Origin: Mucilaginibacter lappiensis
GTDB lineage: Bacteria > Bacteroidota > Bacteroidia > Sphingobacteriales > Sphingobacteriaceae
NCBI RefSeq assembly: GCF_900155965.1
Contig: NZ_FTMG01000001.1
Location: forward strand, 434,001-498,000
DNA length: 64,000 nt
Direction: 5' to 3'
Shown: positions 54,997 to 64,000 of the stretch, piece after piece
Position numbering within the stretch: position 1 is the first letter of the stretch
How the letters are laid out: every line of letters starts with the position of its first letter
Position numbers and translations under genes: made by a program
The notes under the pieces: model-generated
Database searches by the model: none
The model's input: the letters and a program-made list of their open reading frames with translations, nothing else
Told to the model about the DNA's origin: nothing

Positions 54997-55378
54997 CTAC
55001 AAATAGATCGGGCATTTTTAGGCATCTGTTTCAATTCTCTAACCAAAGATAGATTTTTGAATTTGTCGTATCCCTAAACGTTAAATTTCAATAAGTTTCT
55101 AATTCTCGCTCACAATACATGCGACCGAAGTATATCACCAACTGTGAATTAATATATGAGATATAATAACTAATGGCCTTAACGCAATATCACAGGGCGG
55201 TTAATACTATAATTAGTCTGACATGACGTCGAGAGAATTTTTGTAACAGAAATTCATTTAGCCGTAGATTACACAATAAGTAAAAACAAATCACAAGTTG
55301 ATCTTAAATGAACATCCATTTTAATAGCTAAATTTATAGCTAACCATTACCCGAAACCCAATGTAACGTCATTGTTTT
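54997..55378. other. Right flank of element 2, no gene recognised
   Basis: AT-rich non-coding DNA. It does not contain the rest of the AraC gene interrupted at the left end, and no 5- to 7-base match to the left flank is seen, so the insertion site is not reconstructable here. It probably includes the promoter of the deacetylase gene. Confidence 0.45.
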
Positions 55379-56617
55379 ATGCGACTAAACACCCACCAAC
55401 ATCTTCCTGATTTTTCTAGCTGTCTACTGCTATTGAGCGGGTTATTTATGGCAAATCTGGCTGGCGCATTACCCGGTAGATCAAAGCCACCAATTAAAAA
55501 AACAGCATACATCAACATCAAGTTACGATCAGCCGCTAAGGCTTCGGTACAACTGGCGGCATTAAAATATAATAAGCATGTAGCCTTTAGTTTTACCCTT
55601 GATGACGGTTACCGCTCTGCCTATACCTGCGCTTATCCGCTTTTAAACGGTGGTATGGTAAGCCCGTCCATTCCGGATGAATACCACAATAACCAGGGCG
55701 GCGACGGCGAACATTCCAATGGGCTCTTTTATTCTGACGGCTGCGGGCAAAAGATTCCCTTTAAATTGGCACTGGCCATTAATGCGGGCATCGTATATGA
55801 TAAACCCGATAACAGGGCCCGCCTATCCTGGCCCGAATTACAGGAATTATATCATGCAGGCTGGGATATTTTAAACCACAGCTGTCATCACGCGACCAAA
55901 CACGGTACCGATTTTTATAACGAAGTCGCGCAAAACATAACAACCATAAAAGAAAAACTCAGCTTCACCATGACGCAATTCGTCGTTCCCGGCGGACCGA
56001 GCGATCCGGGCTATGAGTATGAATACGAAAAAGACGCTTTTAAAACCGGCTCCAATGCCGTAGCTTCCTACGTGGGTCTGGGTCCCGTAATCAATGTAGA
56101 TCAGCCGGTAAAACTAGATTCCATGATCTACGCCCGTGACCTTTTAAAAAGTTATAAGGACAGTATTGATTTTGCCAGTGTGGATAAAGACATTGCTAAA
56201 ATCGATTCCCTGATGCAGCAACCGCACCCGGTTTGGTACAATGCATTCACCCATAATGTGGGTAATGGCAATTTATGGTCGATTAGTTTGATATATCCTG
56301 AATTTAAGTATTACATGACGACAATTGCCAACAAATATGGCAGCAGCGGCTCTGATCAGCTCTGGATGGCCCCCTGGCAGGAGGTTTATGAATACATTTG
56401 GCTAAAAGATCATACCATCGTCACTACCAGGCAAAAAGGTCGTAACCTGGTTGTTAAACTGCAACTGCCTCAAATACCTCCAAATTTCAGAAATAAGGCG
56501 TTATCGCTGGTTGTTAAAACCGGAGATACTTTTAGCATAGTTTCCTATAGTTCTGATTTGAAGATCAACGATAACGGCACAAAGAAGCGCCAGCTCATCA
56601 ACTTAAAAATCAATTGA
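55379..56617 (+). CDS. Secreted polysaccharide deacetylase
   Basis: 412 residues with an N-terminal signal (CLLLLSGLFMANLAGA, cleavage before LPGRS). The NodB-type domain starts at VAFSFTLDDGYRSAY (about 70-85, the DD metal/catalytic pair) and continues with WDILNHSCHHATKHG (HxxxH-type metal ligands, about 165) and FVVPGGPSDPGYEYE (about 200). The C-terminal region (QLWMAPWQEVYEYIWLKD) and a beta domain follow. Substrate may be a cell-wall or exopolysaccharide N-acetylglucosamine; not defined by the sequence. It is the first chromosomal gene to the right of the transposon. Confidence 0.83.
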   Translation: MRLNTHQHLPDFSSCLLLLSGLFMANLAGALPGRSKPPIKKTAYINIKLRSAAKASVQLAALKYNKHVAFSFTLDDGYRSAYTCAYPLLNGGMVSPSIPDEYHNNQGGDGEHSNGLFYSDGCGQKIPFKLALAINAGIVYDKPDNRARLSWPELQELYHAGWDILNHSCHHATKHGTDFYNEVAQNITTIKEKLSFTMTQFVVPGGPSDPGYEYEYEKDAFKTGSNAVASYVGLGPVINVDQPVKLDSMIYARDLLKSYKDSIDFASVDKDIAKIDSLMQQPHPVWYNAFTHNVGNGNLWSISLIYPEFKYYMTTIANKYGSSGSDQLWMAPWQEVYEYIWLKDHTIVTTRQKGRNLVVKLQLPQIPPNFRNKALSLVVKTGDTFSIVSYSSDLKINDNGTKKRQLINLKIN

Positions 56618-56678
56618 CAGGCGGATTATTAGAGTACGGCGTCTTCACAACCTGAAATCCGGACGACTAAAAGCAAAC

Positions 56679-56708
56679 TTGAATAGAATTGCAATTTTTT
56701 TACTTTTG
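56679..56708 (+). promoter_or_regulatory. Bacteroidota sigma promoter of the AraC gene at 56713
   Basis: A TTG at 56679-56681 and TACTTTTG at 56701-56708 (TAnnTTTG) are 19 bases apart, the consensus spacing. The ATG begins five bases after the -7 box, so the transcript is probably leaderless. The same box and distance occur in the remnant at 23105. Confidence 0.6.
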
Positions 56709-56712
56709 TAAC

Positions 56713-57567
56713 ATGACAAATATCCCTTTACACTTACTGGCAGACAGGACGAATTTAGGCTTGTACCTGAAGTATTTTAAAAAGGGTGAAGTTGTCGTTG
56801 ATGATGAGGCGATTTTATCTGCACACAGGGATGATCATTACATGTTCTTTTTACTGGAAAACGGTTCCGGATCTGTCATGATCGACTTCATTGACATGCC
56901 CCTACCCGAGCATTCCCTTTATTATATACTTCCTACCCAGGTACACCAGCGTATCAAAAATTACGCTGCTGATGGTTGGGTTATCGCTGTTGATACCGCT
57001 TTGATACCGCCCGAATGCAGGACTGTATTTGAAAGCACCTTAATATTGCAGCAACCTCATGTATTAAATGCTGCCTACCTTCAACAATTTCGCGACCTGC
57101 TGGCGTTGCTTTTCGTTAAATATATGGAAGATAATGCCGGTCCGTTTTACATATTGGCCATACATTCACTGTTGCAATCCTTTTTTGCCATTGCCGCTAC
57201 TTGTTATAATGGCGATGCCGACATGAATTTAAAAGTTTCGCGCCCGGTGCAATTAAAATCCCAGTTTAAAGACCTGCTGACAACTGAGATACGTACAGTT
57301 AAAAGCCCGGCAGCATTCGCGGCTAAGCTTAATGTATCCGAGGCATATCTGAGCGAGATCCTAAAGAAAACGACAGGGTTCCCGCCAAGCTACTGGATAC
57401 AACAGGAAGTGATCATGGAAGCTAAACGGTTATTATATTACAGCGACCTCACAGTTAAAGAGATTGCCCATACTTTAGGCTATACAGACCATTCCTATTT
57501 CTCCCGTTTATTCAGCAAGATTACGGGCACCTCCGCCATTGCTTTCCGGGATCAGTACCGAAAATAG
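56713..57567 (+). CDS. AraC-family regulator of the siderophore-type operon
   Basis: 284 residues from the ATG at 56713 (MTNIPLHLLADRTNLGLY); an extra upstream ATG at 56689 overlaps the promoter and is rejected. An N-terminal cupin-like domain (HRDDHYMFFLLENGSGSVMIDF) is followed by the AraC helix-turn-helix pair (PAAFAAKLNVSEAYLSEILKKTTG, TVKEIAHTLGYTDHSYFSRLFSKITG). It is a paralogue of the regulator at 20638 and of the remnant at 23105. The three genes behind it are its likely targets. Confidence 0.88.
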   Translation: MTNIPLHLLADRTNLGLYLKYFKKGEVVVDDEAILSAHRDDHYMFFLLENGSGSVMIDFIDMPLPEHSLYYILPTQVHQRIKNYAADGWVIAVDTALIPPECRTVFESTLILQQPHVLNAAYLQQFRDLLALLFVKYMEDNAGPFYILAIHSLLQSFFAIAATCYNGDADMNLKVSRPVQLKSQFKDLLTTEIRTVKSPAAFAAKLNVSEAYLSEILKKTTGFPPSYWIQQEVIMEAKRLLYYSDLTVKEIAHTLGYTDHSYFSRLFSKITGTSAIAFRDQYRK

Positions 57568-57650
57568 TCCTATCATTACGCCAATACCTCTATTTCAACA
57601 AGCTTAAAAAGGCTGTTTCTTTGTAGCATTCAAAATTGTCTTACAAGGAT

Positions 57651-58343
57651 ATGTCTATTATACAAATAATTGAAGATGCTTTAAAAAATGTTACCGGGCA
57701 ACAATTAGTCGGTGCAGGAAGGGTATTGGAAGTACGCGCCTGGAAGGACTCGCCCCTCATCGAGATTGACCTTCATTTACCAACTATAGATATAAATGAA
57801 TGGACTGGTTTGATGAAGATCACATTCCTCATCAGTGATGTTTGCTTTCGTGATTATGTTCCTTTTGGTTGGGATGCCGATACGGCGACCTGTTCATTAC
57901 TCATTAACGTGGCACGGGATACTTCCGGTGGTCAATGGGCAAATTCACTGCGCAGCGGTGATCCAGTGCGATTCATCAAAATTTTAGTTTTACCTGAAAC
58001 ATTGCATCCTACCAATCTAATCGTCGGGCTAGGCGATAGCAGCCATCCGGCATTTCCGCTGGCTTTACAGCAATTAACATCGCCAGCATCCCGGCTTGAT
58101 GGTGCCGTAAGTTTTGACAGCCCGCAAACGGCTAAACTGTTCAGTAGCTATTTTAGCACGCCGTTAACCACTGTTAAGCATCAGCGTGATCTGATTAACT
58201 GGCTGCTACGCCAGAATTACTGCACAAATCACACTTCGTTTTACCTGAGTGGGAATCAATGCTTCACTGGCGACATTCAAAAACTGTTGAAGAACTTGGG
58301 ACACCGGAATATTCATATATGGCCTGCTGGCTTGTCCGCTTAA
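57651..58343 (+). CDS. Siderophore-interacting/FAD-binding protein, divergent type
   Basis: 230 residues from MSIIQI at 57651. The first 110 residues resemble the FAD-binding barrel of siderophore-interacting proteins. The flavin motif RxYTxR is replaced by FRDYVPFGW, and the phrase DTSGGQWANSLRSGDPV matches the FAD-phosphate strand region. The second half (LIVGLGDSSHPAFPL, NHTSFYLSGNQCF) resembles the SIP nucleotide-binding domain. It may reduce ferric siderophores or be a divergent partner of the SIP gene three positions down. It is part of the AraC-MFS-SIP cluster. Cofactor binding is only inferred. Confidence 0.6.
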   Translation: MSIIQIIEDALKNVTGQQLVGAGRVLEVRAWKDSPLIEIDLHLPTIDINEWTGLMKITFLISDVCFRDYVPFGWDADTATCSLLINVARDTSGGQWANSLRSGDPVRFIKILVLPETLHPTNLIVGLGDSSHPAFPLALQQLTSPASRLDGAVSFDSPQTAKLFSSYFSTPLTTVKHQRDLINWLLRQNYCTNHTSFYLSGNQCFTGDIQKLLKNLGHRNIHIWPAGLSA

Positions 58344-58382
58344 TATCTCACAAATCTTAAATCTTTAGTACCCCAAGTTTTT

Positions 58383-59942
58383 ATGGAAACCGGTTTTAGA
58401 AAATGGGTCATCGTCGTAACGATCATCACATCAACAATCATAGAACTCATAGATACCACTATTGTCAATGTCTCTATCAACACCATGAGTGGAAATCTCG
58501 GCGCATCACTCGAAGATACTGCCTGGGTGATCACCTCTTACGCTATTGCCAACGTTATCGTTATTCCCATGACCAGCTTCCTGGCCGAGAAAATTGGCCG
58601 GAAGCAATATTATATCGGATCGATACTGCTGTTTACCCTCGCTTCGGCCCTGTGCGGTTTTTCCACTAATCTCTGGGAACTCGTGGCCTTTCGTTTTCTT
58701 CAGGGTATCGGCGGCGGAGCGCTCCTGTCCACATCACAAGCCATACTTTTTGAAACCTTTGCGCCGAAGGAACGCAGCACTGCTGCAGGCATCTTTAGCC
58801 TGGGCATTATCATCGGCCCATCTGTCGGTCCGGTGCTGGGTGGCTATATCATTGACAACCTGAGCTGGCAATGGATCTTCTATGTAAACATCCCAATCGG
58901 TTTGATGGCCGCGTTCTTGTCTTACGCATACCTCCGCCCGAGCAAAGCATCAACCGATAAGCGAAGTATAGACTGGCTGGGCATCTTCCTGCTGACCGCG
59001 GGTGTCGGTTCGCTACAGGTAGTGTTGGAAAGAGGTGAAACAGATGACTGGTTTTCGGCAAGCTATATTGTCGTACTCAGCATTCTATCTGTTATTTCAC
59101 TGGCATTGTTGATCTGGTGGGAATTGAAAATAGAATTTCCCGTGATCAATCTGCGGGTACTAAAAAGTACTACGCTGTCCATTTCCGCTTTAATGACCTT
59201 TGTCCTGGGGTTTTGCCTGTTCAGCGCGATTTTCGTATTCCCTTTGTACGCTCAGCGAATTATTGGTTACACAGCTTTCCAAACGGGCATGATGATGTTG
59301 CCCGGAACGCTCATGGCTGCGCTGGTTTCGCCATTCCTGGGCAAGATATTACAAAGCGGCGTGCGTCCGCAATATATTATCATTACCGGATTTCTTTTTT
59401 CTGCCATATTCGGGTTCATGATGTCCGGATCTAACCTGGAAACCGGAAGCGCTTACTTTTTTATTCCGCTGATCTTTCGCGGGTTGGGTAATGCCTTGCT
59501 GATCGTTCCGCTAACTGCGCTGGCCGTATCGGAGCTTAAACCCCATGAAATTCCGCAGGGTGCAGCCCTCAACAATATGATGCGGCAAATGGGCGGCTCT
59601 TTTGGCATTGCCCTCATCAATACGTATATCGCACACCGCGCCGCCGCTAATCGTACCGCGCTGATCACCCATGTTACGCCAGGCGATCCAATTACGCAGC
59701 AACGAATGCAGGCTATCATAAATAATCTGGTTGCTCACGGCTCCAATTATTATAAGGCCATGCAGCAAGCCATAGCTGCCCTGGAAAACACAGTGGTTAG
59801 ACAGACCTATCTTTTGAGTTATATGAATGCATTTTTACTGTTGGCCATTTTAAATGCTACCTGTATTCCCTTGGTACTGGTCACTATTAAAAAAAGAAAA
59901 GTAATAAAGGCCGGAAAAGTAGAGGTGTCAGATGCGCATTAA
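58383..59942 (+). CDS. MFS drug/siderophore exporter, DHA2 (EmrB/QacA) family
   Basis: 519 residues with 14 predicted membrane helices. The DHA2 signatures are seen: an early helix IIELIDTTIVNVSINTM with the acidic residue of motif D, motif A-like AEKIGRKQYYIGS, and motif C GPSVGPVLGGYI (about 140). The extension after helix 12 is normal for the 14-helix class. It exports drugs or siderophores by proton antiport. Between two SIP-type oxidoreductases and behind an AraC regulator, siderophore export is the better inference. Its stop overlaps the GTG/ATG region of the next gene. Confidence 0.88.
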   Translation: METGFRKWVIVVTIITSTIIELIDTTIVNVSINTMSGNLGASLEDTAWVITSYAIANVIVIPMTSFLAEKIGRKQYYIGSILLFTLASALCGFSTNLWELVAFRFLQGIGGGALLSTSQAILFETFAPKERSTAAGIFSLGIIIGPSVGPVLGGYIIDNLSWQWIFYVNIPIGLMAAFLSYAYLRPSKASTDKRSIDWLGIFLLTAGVGSLQVVLERGETDDWFSASYIVVLSILSVISLALLIWWELKIEFPVINLRVLKSTTLSISALMTFVLGFCLFSAIFVFPLYAQRIIGYTAFQTGMMMLPGTLMAALVSPFLGKILQSGVRPQYIIITGFLFSAIFGFMMSGSNLETGSAYFFIPLIFRGLGNALLIVPLTALAVSELKPHEIPQGAALNNMMRQMGGSFGIALINTYIAHRAAANRTALITHVTPGDPITQQRMQAIINNLVAHGSNYYKAMQQAIAALENTVVRQTYLLSYMNAFLLLAILNATCIPLVLVTIKKRKVIKAGKVEVSDAH

Positions 59943-59988
59943 ACCGATAGGACTCATTTATAAATTAAACACACCAAACACAAAGATA

Positions 59989-60813
59989 ATGGAAACATCA
60001 AATGAAATAAAAAGACCAAAATCAATTTGTATGAATACAGTGGTTTGCGGTATACAAGAAACCGCTCCTCATTTAAGACGAATCAGTTTGAAGCATGAGT
60101 TACTGAAACAAATCGGGCCTTTGGCCCCGGGTGGCCATTTTAAGGTTTTTATCCCGTCTACTAAGGACGGTCAGGCTTTTTTGCCGGATATGTCCAGCGG
60201 AAGGGCCGTTTGGCCAAATGAAAAAATCAAGCCCCATATCCGTACTTATACGGTAAGAAGTTTGGATAGAATAACGGGAATTTTGGATGTCGAATTTGTG
60301 CTTCACGGCGATATTGGGCCGGGTTCTGCCTGGGCCGGAAATGCTTCGATCGGCGACTCATTGGGAATAGGCATCAAATTATCGGGAAAAATACGTGAAC
60401 CGTCGGACTGGTATCTGTTTGCAGGCGACGAAACCGCTCTTCCTGCGATAAGCGCTATGCTGGAAAATTTACCTGCTGAAACAACAGGTCTCGCCTTATT
60501 GGAGGTAGAAAGAGAAACCGATACATTTTACATCAATACCAAAGGCGCCATTGATATATGCTGGCTGTTCCGGAACGGCGTACCGCCTGAACAATCAGAT
60601 CTGATATTATATTCGGTGAAAAATTTAGTATTGCCTGAATCTGCGCTAAAATCACGCTATGCCTGGATTGCCGGCGAGGAAAATATGGTACGAATTATGC
60701 GTAAGTATGCGATAGAACAACTCGGGCTGAACCGTGAAGAATTACATGCGACGGTTTACTGGAAGGCGGGTTTTAGCGAAGACGACTATCATCAAATCAG
60801 GAGAGCCCAATGA
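59989..60813 (+). CDS. Siderophore-interacting protein (ferric-siderophore reductase)
   Basis: 274 residues from METSNEIKRP at 59989; an upstream ATG at 59932 overlaps the MFS gene by 11 bases and may also be used. FAD-binding 9 domain: GGHFKVFIP, HIRTYTVRSLD (the RxYTxR motif, about 86), and DVEFVLHGDIGPGSAWAGNA. The SIP domain has LFAGDETALPAISAMLENL (about 147) and AWIAGEENMVRIMRKYA (about 228). The reaction is NAD(P)H-dependent release of iron from a siderophore. It ends the AraC-SIP-MFS-SIP cluster. Confidence 0.9.
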   Translation: METSNEIKRPKSICMNTVVCGIQETAPHLRRISLKHELLKQIGPLAPGGHFKVFIPSTKDGQAFLPDMSSGRAVWPNEKIKPHIRTYTVRSLDRITGILDVEFVLHGDIGPGSAWAGNASIGDSLGIGIKLSGKIREPSDWYLFAGDETALPAISAMLENLPAETTGLALLEVERETDTFYINTKGAIDICWLFRNGVPPEQSDLILYSVKNLVLPESALKSRYAWIAGEENMVRIMRKYAIEQLGLNREELHATVYWKAGFSEDDYHQIRRAQ

Positions 60814-61399
60814 TATTTTAAGCTATCTTATATCTATAAACTATAATCTGAAACCTATTTAAAGAATTTGAAGGGTACAGTAACATTATTTGAAATCAGA
60901 GTGCAGACAGGCCATAATATTTTCAGGATATTTTGCTTCTTTTTTACCCATCTCTCGCTTTGGATGCCTACGTGGCGAAAAACAGAGTGGTGTGTTCCTG
61001 ACTTGCAAGGTGTACAGCATGGCGGCAAAAAAACGACCACATCGTCCTAAAAAACGACTTTTTATTCAAGAACATTCATTATATTTGAATAACGAGTTCA
61101 TTGACTATCATTTATACGGTTAACAGGCTACCAAACAAAAGCACATTATAGGTGCCTTATTCGGTGCCCCTTCCTGTTTATTTTCGATATAACGTACTGA
61201 ATATTATAAATATAAATGGTCAGATAATTGTCCTTCCATCCGTTAACCTATCTAAAGTTTGCTATCTTCCTCTTATATAACCTAATACGAAACAAATTAA
61301 CGAAAAGTGAGTAGTATATAATAATTAGTTTCCAACCCCTCTATTATTTATGGCTCCTTTATTCTTTTCATTCGGAAACTTGTTAAAGCATTTATATCT
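60814..61399. other. Intergenic region, no gene recognised
   Basis: About 590 bases. Short frames, including a 34-residue basic one from an ATG at 61019 (MAAKKRPHRPKKRL), have no support from position or family. The right half is AT-rich and should contain the promoter of the AraC gene at 61400. Confidence 0.45.
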
Positions 61400-62275
61400 A
61401 TGATCAACAAATCCGGAATTATAAAGGAATCTTTTACTGAAGTAATACCCACTTTAAAAAAAGCAGATTTGTTCAGTGTTTTTGAGCGACATGTATTTGA
61501 TCGTAAAAGAGTACCTTACAACCGGAGGGATTTTTATAAGATTGCTGTAACATCAGGAACCGATACTTTGAATTATGCGGATAAAACTGTTGAGGTTGAT
61601 CAGCCCGCGCTGATTTTTTCAAATCCAATGATACCTTATGGCTGGGAAGCCAAATCTGCTGATCAGGAAGGCTTTTTTTGCCTGTTCACTGAAGAATTTC
61701 TTGCGTTTAAGGACCATCGTCAATTGTTAAAAGATTTTCCCGTTTTTTCAGTTGGTATGGGCCCGGTATATTTTTTAGACAAAATGCAGCTCGATTATAT
61801 CAGCTCCATATTCAGAAATATGCTTCGGGAATATAATTCGGATTACAGCCACAAATATGATCTGCTGCACAGCCATGTAAATCTAATTTTTCATGAAGCG
61901 ATGAAAATGAAGCCTGCTGTTGAATATATTAAACACAATGCTTCCGAGCGTATCGCCACACTGTTTATGGCCCTAATGGAACGGCAGTTTCCAGTTGATT
62001 CGCTGAAAGCAATTCTAAAACTGAAAACCGCAAATGATTATGCAAAACAGTTGTCTGTGCACGTTAATCACCTAAACCGCGCAGTAAAAGAAGTGACTGG
62101 CAAAACTACCACAGAGCATTTGAATGAACGTCTTATAAACGAAGCGAAATTATTGCTTCAGCACACCAATTGGACGATTAATGAGATCGCCTATAGCCTT
62201 GGTTATGAATACCCAACCTACTTTACCAATTTCTTTAAAAAACAAACCGGCATTTCACCCAACGCGGTAAGATAA
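61400..62275 (+). CDS. AraC-family regulator paired with a dehydrogenase
   Basis: 291 residues. The N-terminal domain is a cupin-like sensor (FERHVFDRKRVPYNRRDFYKIAVTSG, VDQPALIFSNPMIPYGWE). The C-terminal DNA-binding part has ANDYAKQLSVHVNHLNRAVKEVTGK and WTINEIAYSLGYEYPTYFTNFFKKQTGISPNAVR, the AraC signature. This layout, AraC followed by an SDR, is common in Bacteroidota. The dehydrogenase 118 bases downstream in the same direction is the probable target. Confidence 0.88.
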   Translation: MINKSGIIKESFTEVIPTLKKADLFSVFERHVFDRKRVPYNRRDFYKIAVTSGTDTLNYADKTVEVDQPALIFSNPMIPYGWEAKSADQEGFFCLFTEEFLAFKDHRQLLKDFPVFSVGMGPVYFLDKMQLDYISSIFRNMLREYNSDYSHKYDLLHSHVNLIFHEAMKMKPAVEYIKHNASERIATLFMALMERQFPVDSLKAILKLKTANDYAKQLSVHVNHLNRAVKEVTGKTTTEHLNERLINEAKLLLQHTNWTINEIAYSLGYEYPTYFTNFFKKQTGISPNAVR

Positions 62276-62393
62276 AAGACCTACATGTTTGAATTTCTAT
62301 GCTTTCTGTTTGAATACCTTTAAAGCCGGGTTACTTACCCATGTACTTTTGTATCAGCGGTAGCTTAGCAAACACCGCTTAATCTATTTAAAT

Positions 62394-63155
62394 ATGAAAA
62401 ACACATTGGAAGGCAAGGTAGCCGTTGTAACCGGCGGTGCGTCAGGAATTGGCTTGGCTATAGCAAAGACATTTACGGAAAACGGCGCAAGCGTTATTAT
62501 TACCGATTTGCAACAGGAGAATCTGGATAAGGCTGTGGCCGTAATCGGCAAAGACGGTATAGGAATTGTCGCAAACGTATCGAAGCTGAAAGACATGGAA
62601 GCTGTATATCAACAGGTAATGGCCAAATTTGGAAAACTTGACACCGTTGTTGCTAATGCCGGTCTTGGCGACCACGGCCCTTTGGGCACCATTACTGAAG
62701 AACAATATGACCGCACATTTAACACCAATGTAAAAGGTGTACTATTCACTGTTCAACCAGCAGTACCGTTGATGAAACCAGGCGGTACTATCATCATCAT
62801 TGGATCAACCGGATCTGTAAATCCGCCACGTGGAATGAGTATTTACGGTGGGTCGAAAGCGGCCGTGCGTAATTTCATTAGGAGTTGGGTTCAGGATACA
62901 AAAGGAACTGGAATACGCTTCAATGTTTTATCGCCAGGAGCCATTGATACCGAATCTTTGAGAAACGCACTGGAAAAGGCACACGGTAGAGACCAGGTAG
63001 AGGCAGGCGTAAAATCAATGGGAGCAGATACCCCTGCCGGTCGTATCGGTACAACTGATGAGATTGGCCAGGTGGCATTATTTCTGGCAAGTGAAGCGTC
63101 CAGTTTTATCACCGGCGTTGAGATATTCGCAGACGGTGGCCTTACAGCCATATAA
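62394..63155 (+). CDS. Short-chain dehydrogenase/reductase (SDR)
   Basis: 253 residues, classical SDR length. The NAD(P) motif is VTGGASGIGLAIAK (about 12-25), NAG at VVANAGLGDHG (about 84), and the catalytic serine, tyrosine and lysine in IIIIGSTGSVNPPRG and YGGSKAAVR (about 136-158). The C terminus ends ITGVEIFADGGLTAI. Acidic D after the second strand (VIITDLQQEN) favours NAD over NADP. Substrate unknown. Confidence 0.9.
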   Translation: MKNTLEGKVAVVTGGASGIGLAIAKTFTENGASVIITDLQQENLDKAVAVIGKDGIGIVANVSKLKDMEAVYQQVMAKFGKLDTVVANAGLGDHGPLGTITEEQYDRTFNTNVKGVLFTVQPAVPLMKPGGTIIIIGSTGSVNPPRGMSIYGGSKAAVRNFIRSWVQDTKGTGIRFNVLSPGAIDTESLRNALEKAHGRDQVEAGVKSMGADTPAGRIGTTDEIGQVALFLASEASSFITGVEIFADGGLTAI

Positions 63156-63537
63156 CTATTTAAAGTTCTTTTGTGAAATACCCAAATGGTATTCACTTAA
63201 TCATTAAGGGTTTTGATTTCGCGAAACCCTTAATGGTTTATAAACGACCCTGATAGAAAATTGCGTCAGAGATTTATTAATGTACATATTTTTAACGGGC
63301 AAAGTGTGGCCGGAATACTTCAAAGGAGTTAAGACTTTAAAATGTGAATTTTTCTCTAAACCCTTTATGGCTATTATGTCCTCAGTACATAATTTGACCA
63401 AATGGCATAGTAAATAAAAACGTTGAACTTACTTTCATTGAATAATTTCAAAGGATAATTCTCTAGCTCATTGAAAACGTGACAGAATCAATAACCAACT
63501 TGTTCATGAAGTAAATATAAAAATGAACTCAATTAGT
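63156..63537. other. Intergenic region between convergent genes
   Basis: AT-rich with no gene. It contains a 12-bp inverted repeat at 63202-63235 (listed separately). Confidence 0.5.
63202..63235. terminator. Long hairpin between convergent genes
   Basis: CATTAAGGGTTT and AAACCCTTAATG form a perfect 12-bp stem with a 10-base loop, 47 bases after the SDR stop. It may be a bidirectional terminator. A T run is not obvious. Confidence 0.55.
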
Positions 63538-64000
63538 TTATTTTATGGCTACGCTCCACTTCTTCGGTTTCATACCAATATATCCCTCAAACACTCTTGA
63601 AAAATGGCTGAGATTGGTAAACCCAAGCCGAAAGCCGACTTCCGAAACAGTTAAGCGCTCATCTTTTAATAATCGTGCTGCCTCTTGCATCCGTAGTGAC
63701 TGATAATATTCAAAGACGCCTTTGCCAAATGTTTGTTTAAAAAGTTTACGCAATTTAGTTTCACTCATGCTGGCTTCTACCGCGAGTTTAGCGATATTGG
63801 GAGCAGTGGCTAAATGTGACCGGAGATAATCCTTAATTTTATAAACCGCTTTTATATCATCAATGTGAAATTTACTTACCGACTCATCTTTTCTCCCCAT
63901 GAGTTGATTAAATAAATAGCAAAGCAGTTCTTCACACTTTATTTTAAAATACAGCGCTTCAAGACCTTCATTTACATTTTCACTGATCAGATCATTGGCA
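63538..64000 (-). CDS. AraC-family regulator (partial, start beyond the window)
   Basis: About 153 residues are visible, continuing upstream of base 64000; the ATG at 63900 is internal. The partial frame reads NEGLEALYFKIKCEELLCYLF, then KVYKIKDYLRSHLATAPNIAKLAVEASMSETKLRKLFKQTFG-type residues of the first helix-turn-helix. LTVSEVGFRLGFTNLSHFSRVFEGYIGMKPKKW is the second. This is the AraC DNA-binding domain with the usual linker; the sensor domain is outside. It converges with the SDR gene. Confidence 0.85.
   Translation of the reverse strand, partial: ANDLISENVNEGLEALYFKIKCEELLCYLFNQLMGRKDESVSKFHIDDIKAVYKIKDYLRSHLATAPNIAKLAVEASMSETKLRKLFKQTFGKGVFEYYQSLRMQEAARLLKDERLTVSEVGFRLGFTNLSHFSRVFEGYIGMKPKKWSVAIK

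Noticed and set aside
55026..55075. Another TGTTTCA end in the right flank
   Set aside because: TGTTTCAATTC at 55028 lacks the following AAATTGTATC and a partner end; treated as chance.
60868..61123. Short frames after the SIP gene
   Set aside because: They overlap in several frames with odd composition and no recognisable family.

Overview
The window comes from a Bacteroidota chromosome, most likely Sphingobacteriaceae (Mucilaginibacter/Pedobacter-like). Evidence: TAnnTTTG-type -7 promoter boxes, weak ribosome binding sites, lipoboxes typical of the phylum, a Bacteroidetes Hc1-type histone H1-like protein, paired DUF892 (YciE/YciF) genes, and a virulence-associated-E (DUF3874) remnant. The species assignment is inference.

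Layout. 1-17830: ordinary chromosome. It holds the end of an NRAMP metal transporter, a TolC-family efflux protein, and an overlapping glgX-treZ-treY/malQ operon that turns glycogen into trehalose, with TreY and MalQ fused in one 1296-residue protein. Stress and housekeeping genes follow (Usp, Hc1, SnoaL-like, secreted S1/P1 nuclease, YcaQ-like glycosylase, two DUF892 proteins, response regulators, a KaiB-like protein). 14787-15569 and 18340-20409 are decayed: a coupled pair of frameshifted genes, a histidine kinase joined to a pyrophosphatase fragment, and a VirE-type mobile-element remnant. 20638-22932: an AraC regulator, a flavin monooxygenase and a small gene.

23183-54996 is read as a large Mu/Tn7-like transposon (element 2). 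Its imperfect inverted ends begin TGTTTCA and carry ATTGTATC-type repeats at both sides. A TnsB/MuA-like transposase and a TnsC-like ATPase lie against the right end. The left 16 kb of cargo looks like a defence island: a Rad50-like ATPase with a 63-residue partner, a 949-residue protein with an HsdR/type IIG-like nuclease domain, two HEPN-type proteins, a small PD-(D/E)XK-like gene, and a divergent pair of large uncharacterised proteins (808 and 1378 residues), both with nuclease-like domains.

A second transposon (element 1, 40171-50936) is nested inside element 2. It has 48-bp terminal inverted repeats matching at 45 positions, a 7-bp direct duplication (CGAAATT), its own transposase-ATPase operon, an active serine resolvase, and a resolvase homologue that has lost its catalytic serine and is translationally coupled to the ATPase. 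It sits about 100 bp upstream of element 2's resolvase, where a res site is expected. This resembles the res-site-hunting of Tn5053/Tn402-type elements. Both transposons carry a homologous about 105-residue protein of unknown function next to a resolvase. Element 1's cargo is a cell-surface module: an O-antigen-ligase-like/TPR protein, three lipoproteins and a small membrane protein.

55379-64000: chromosome again, with a polysaccharide deacetylase, an AraC-SIP-like-MFS-SIP operon probably for siderophore traffic, an AraC/short-chain-dehydrogenase pair and a partial AraC gene. No rRNA, intact tRNA or CRISPR array was found.
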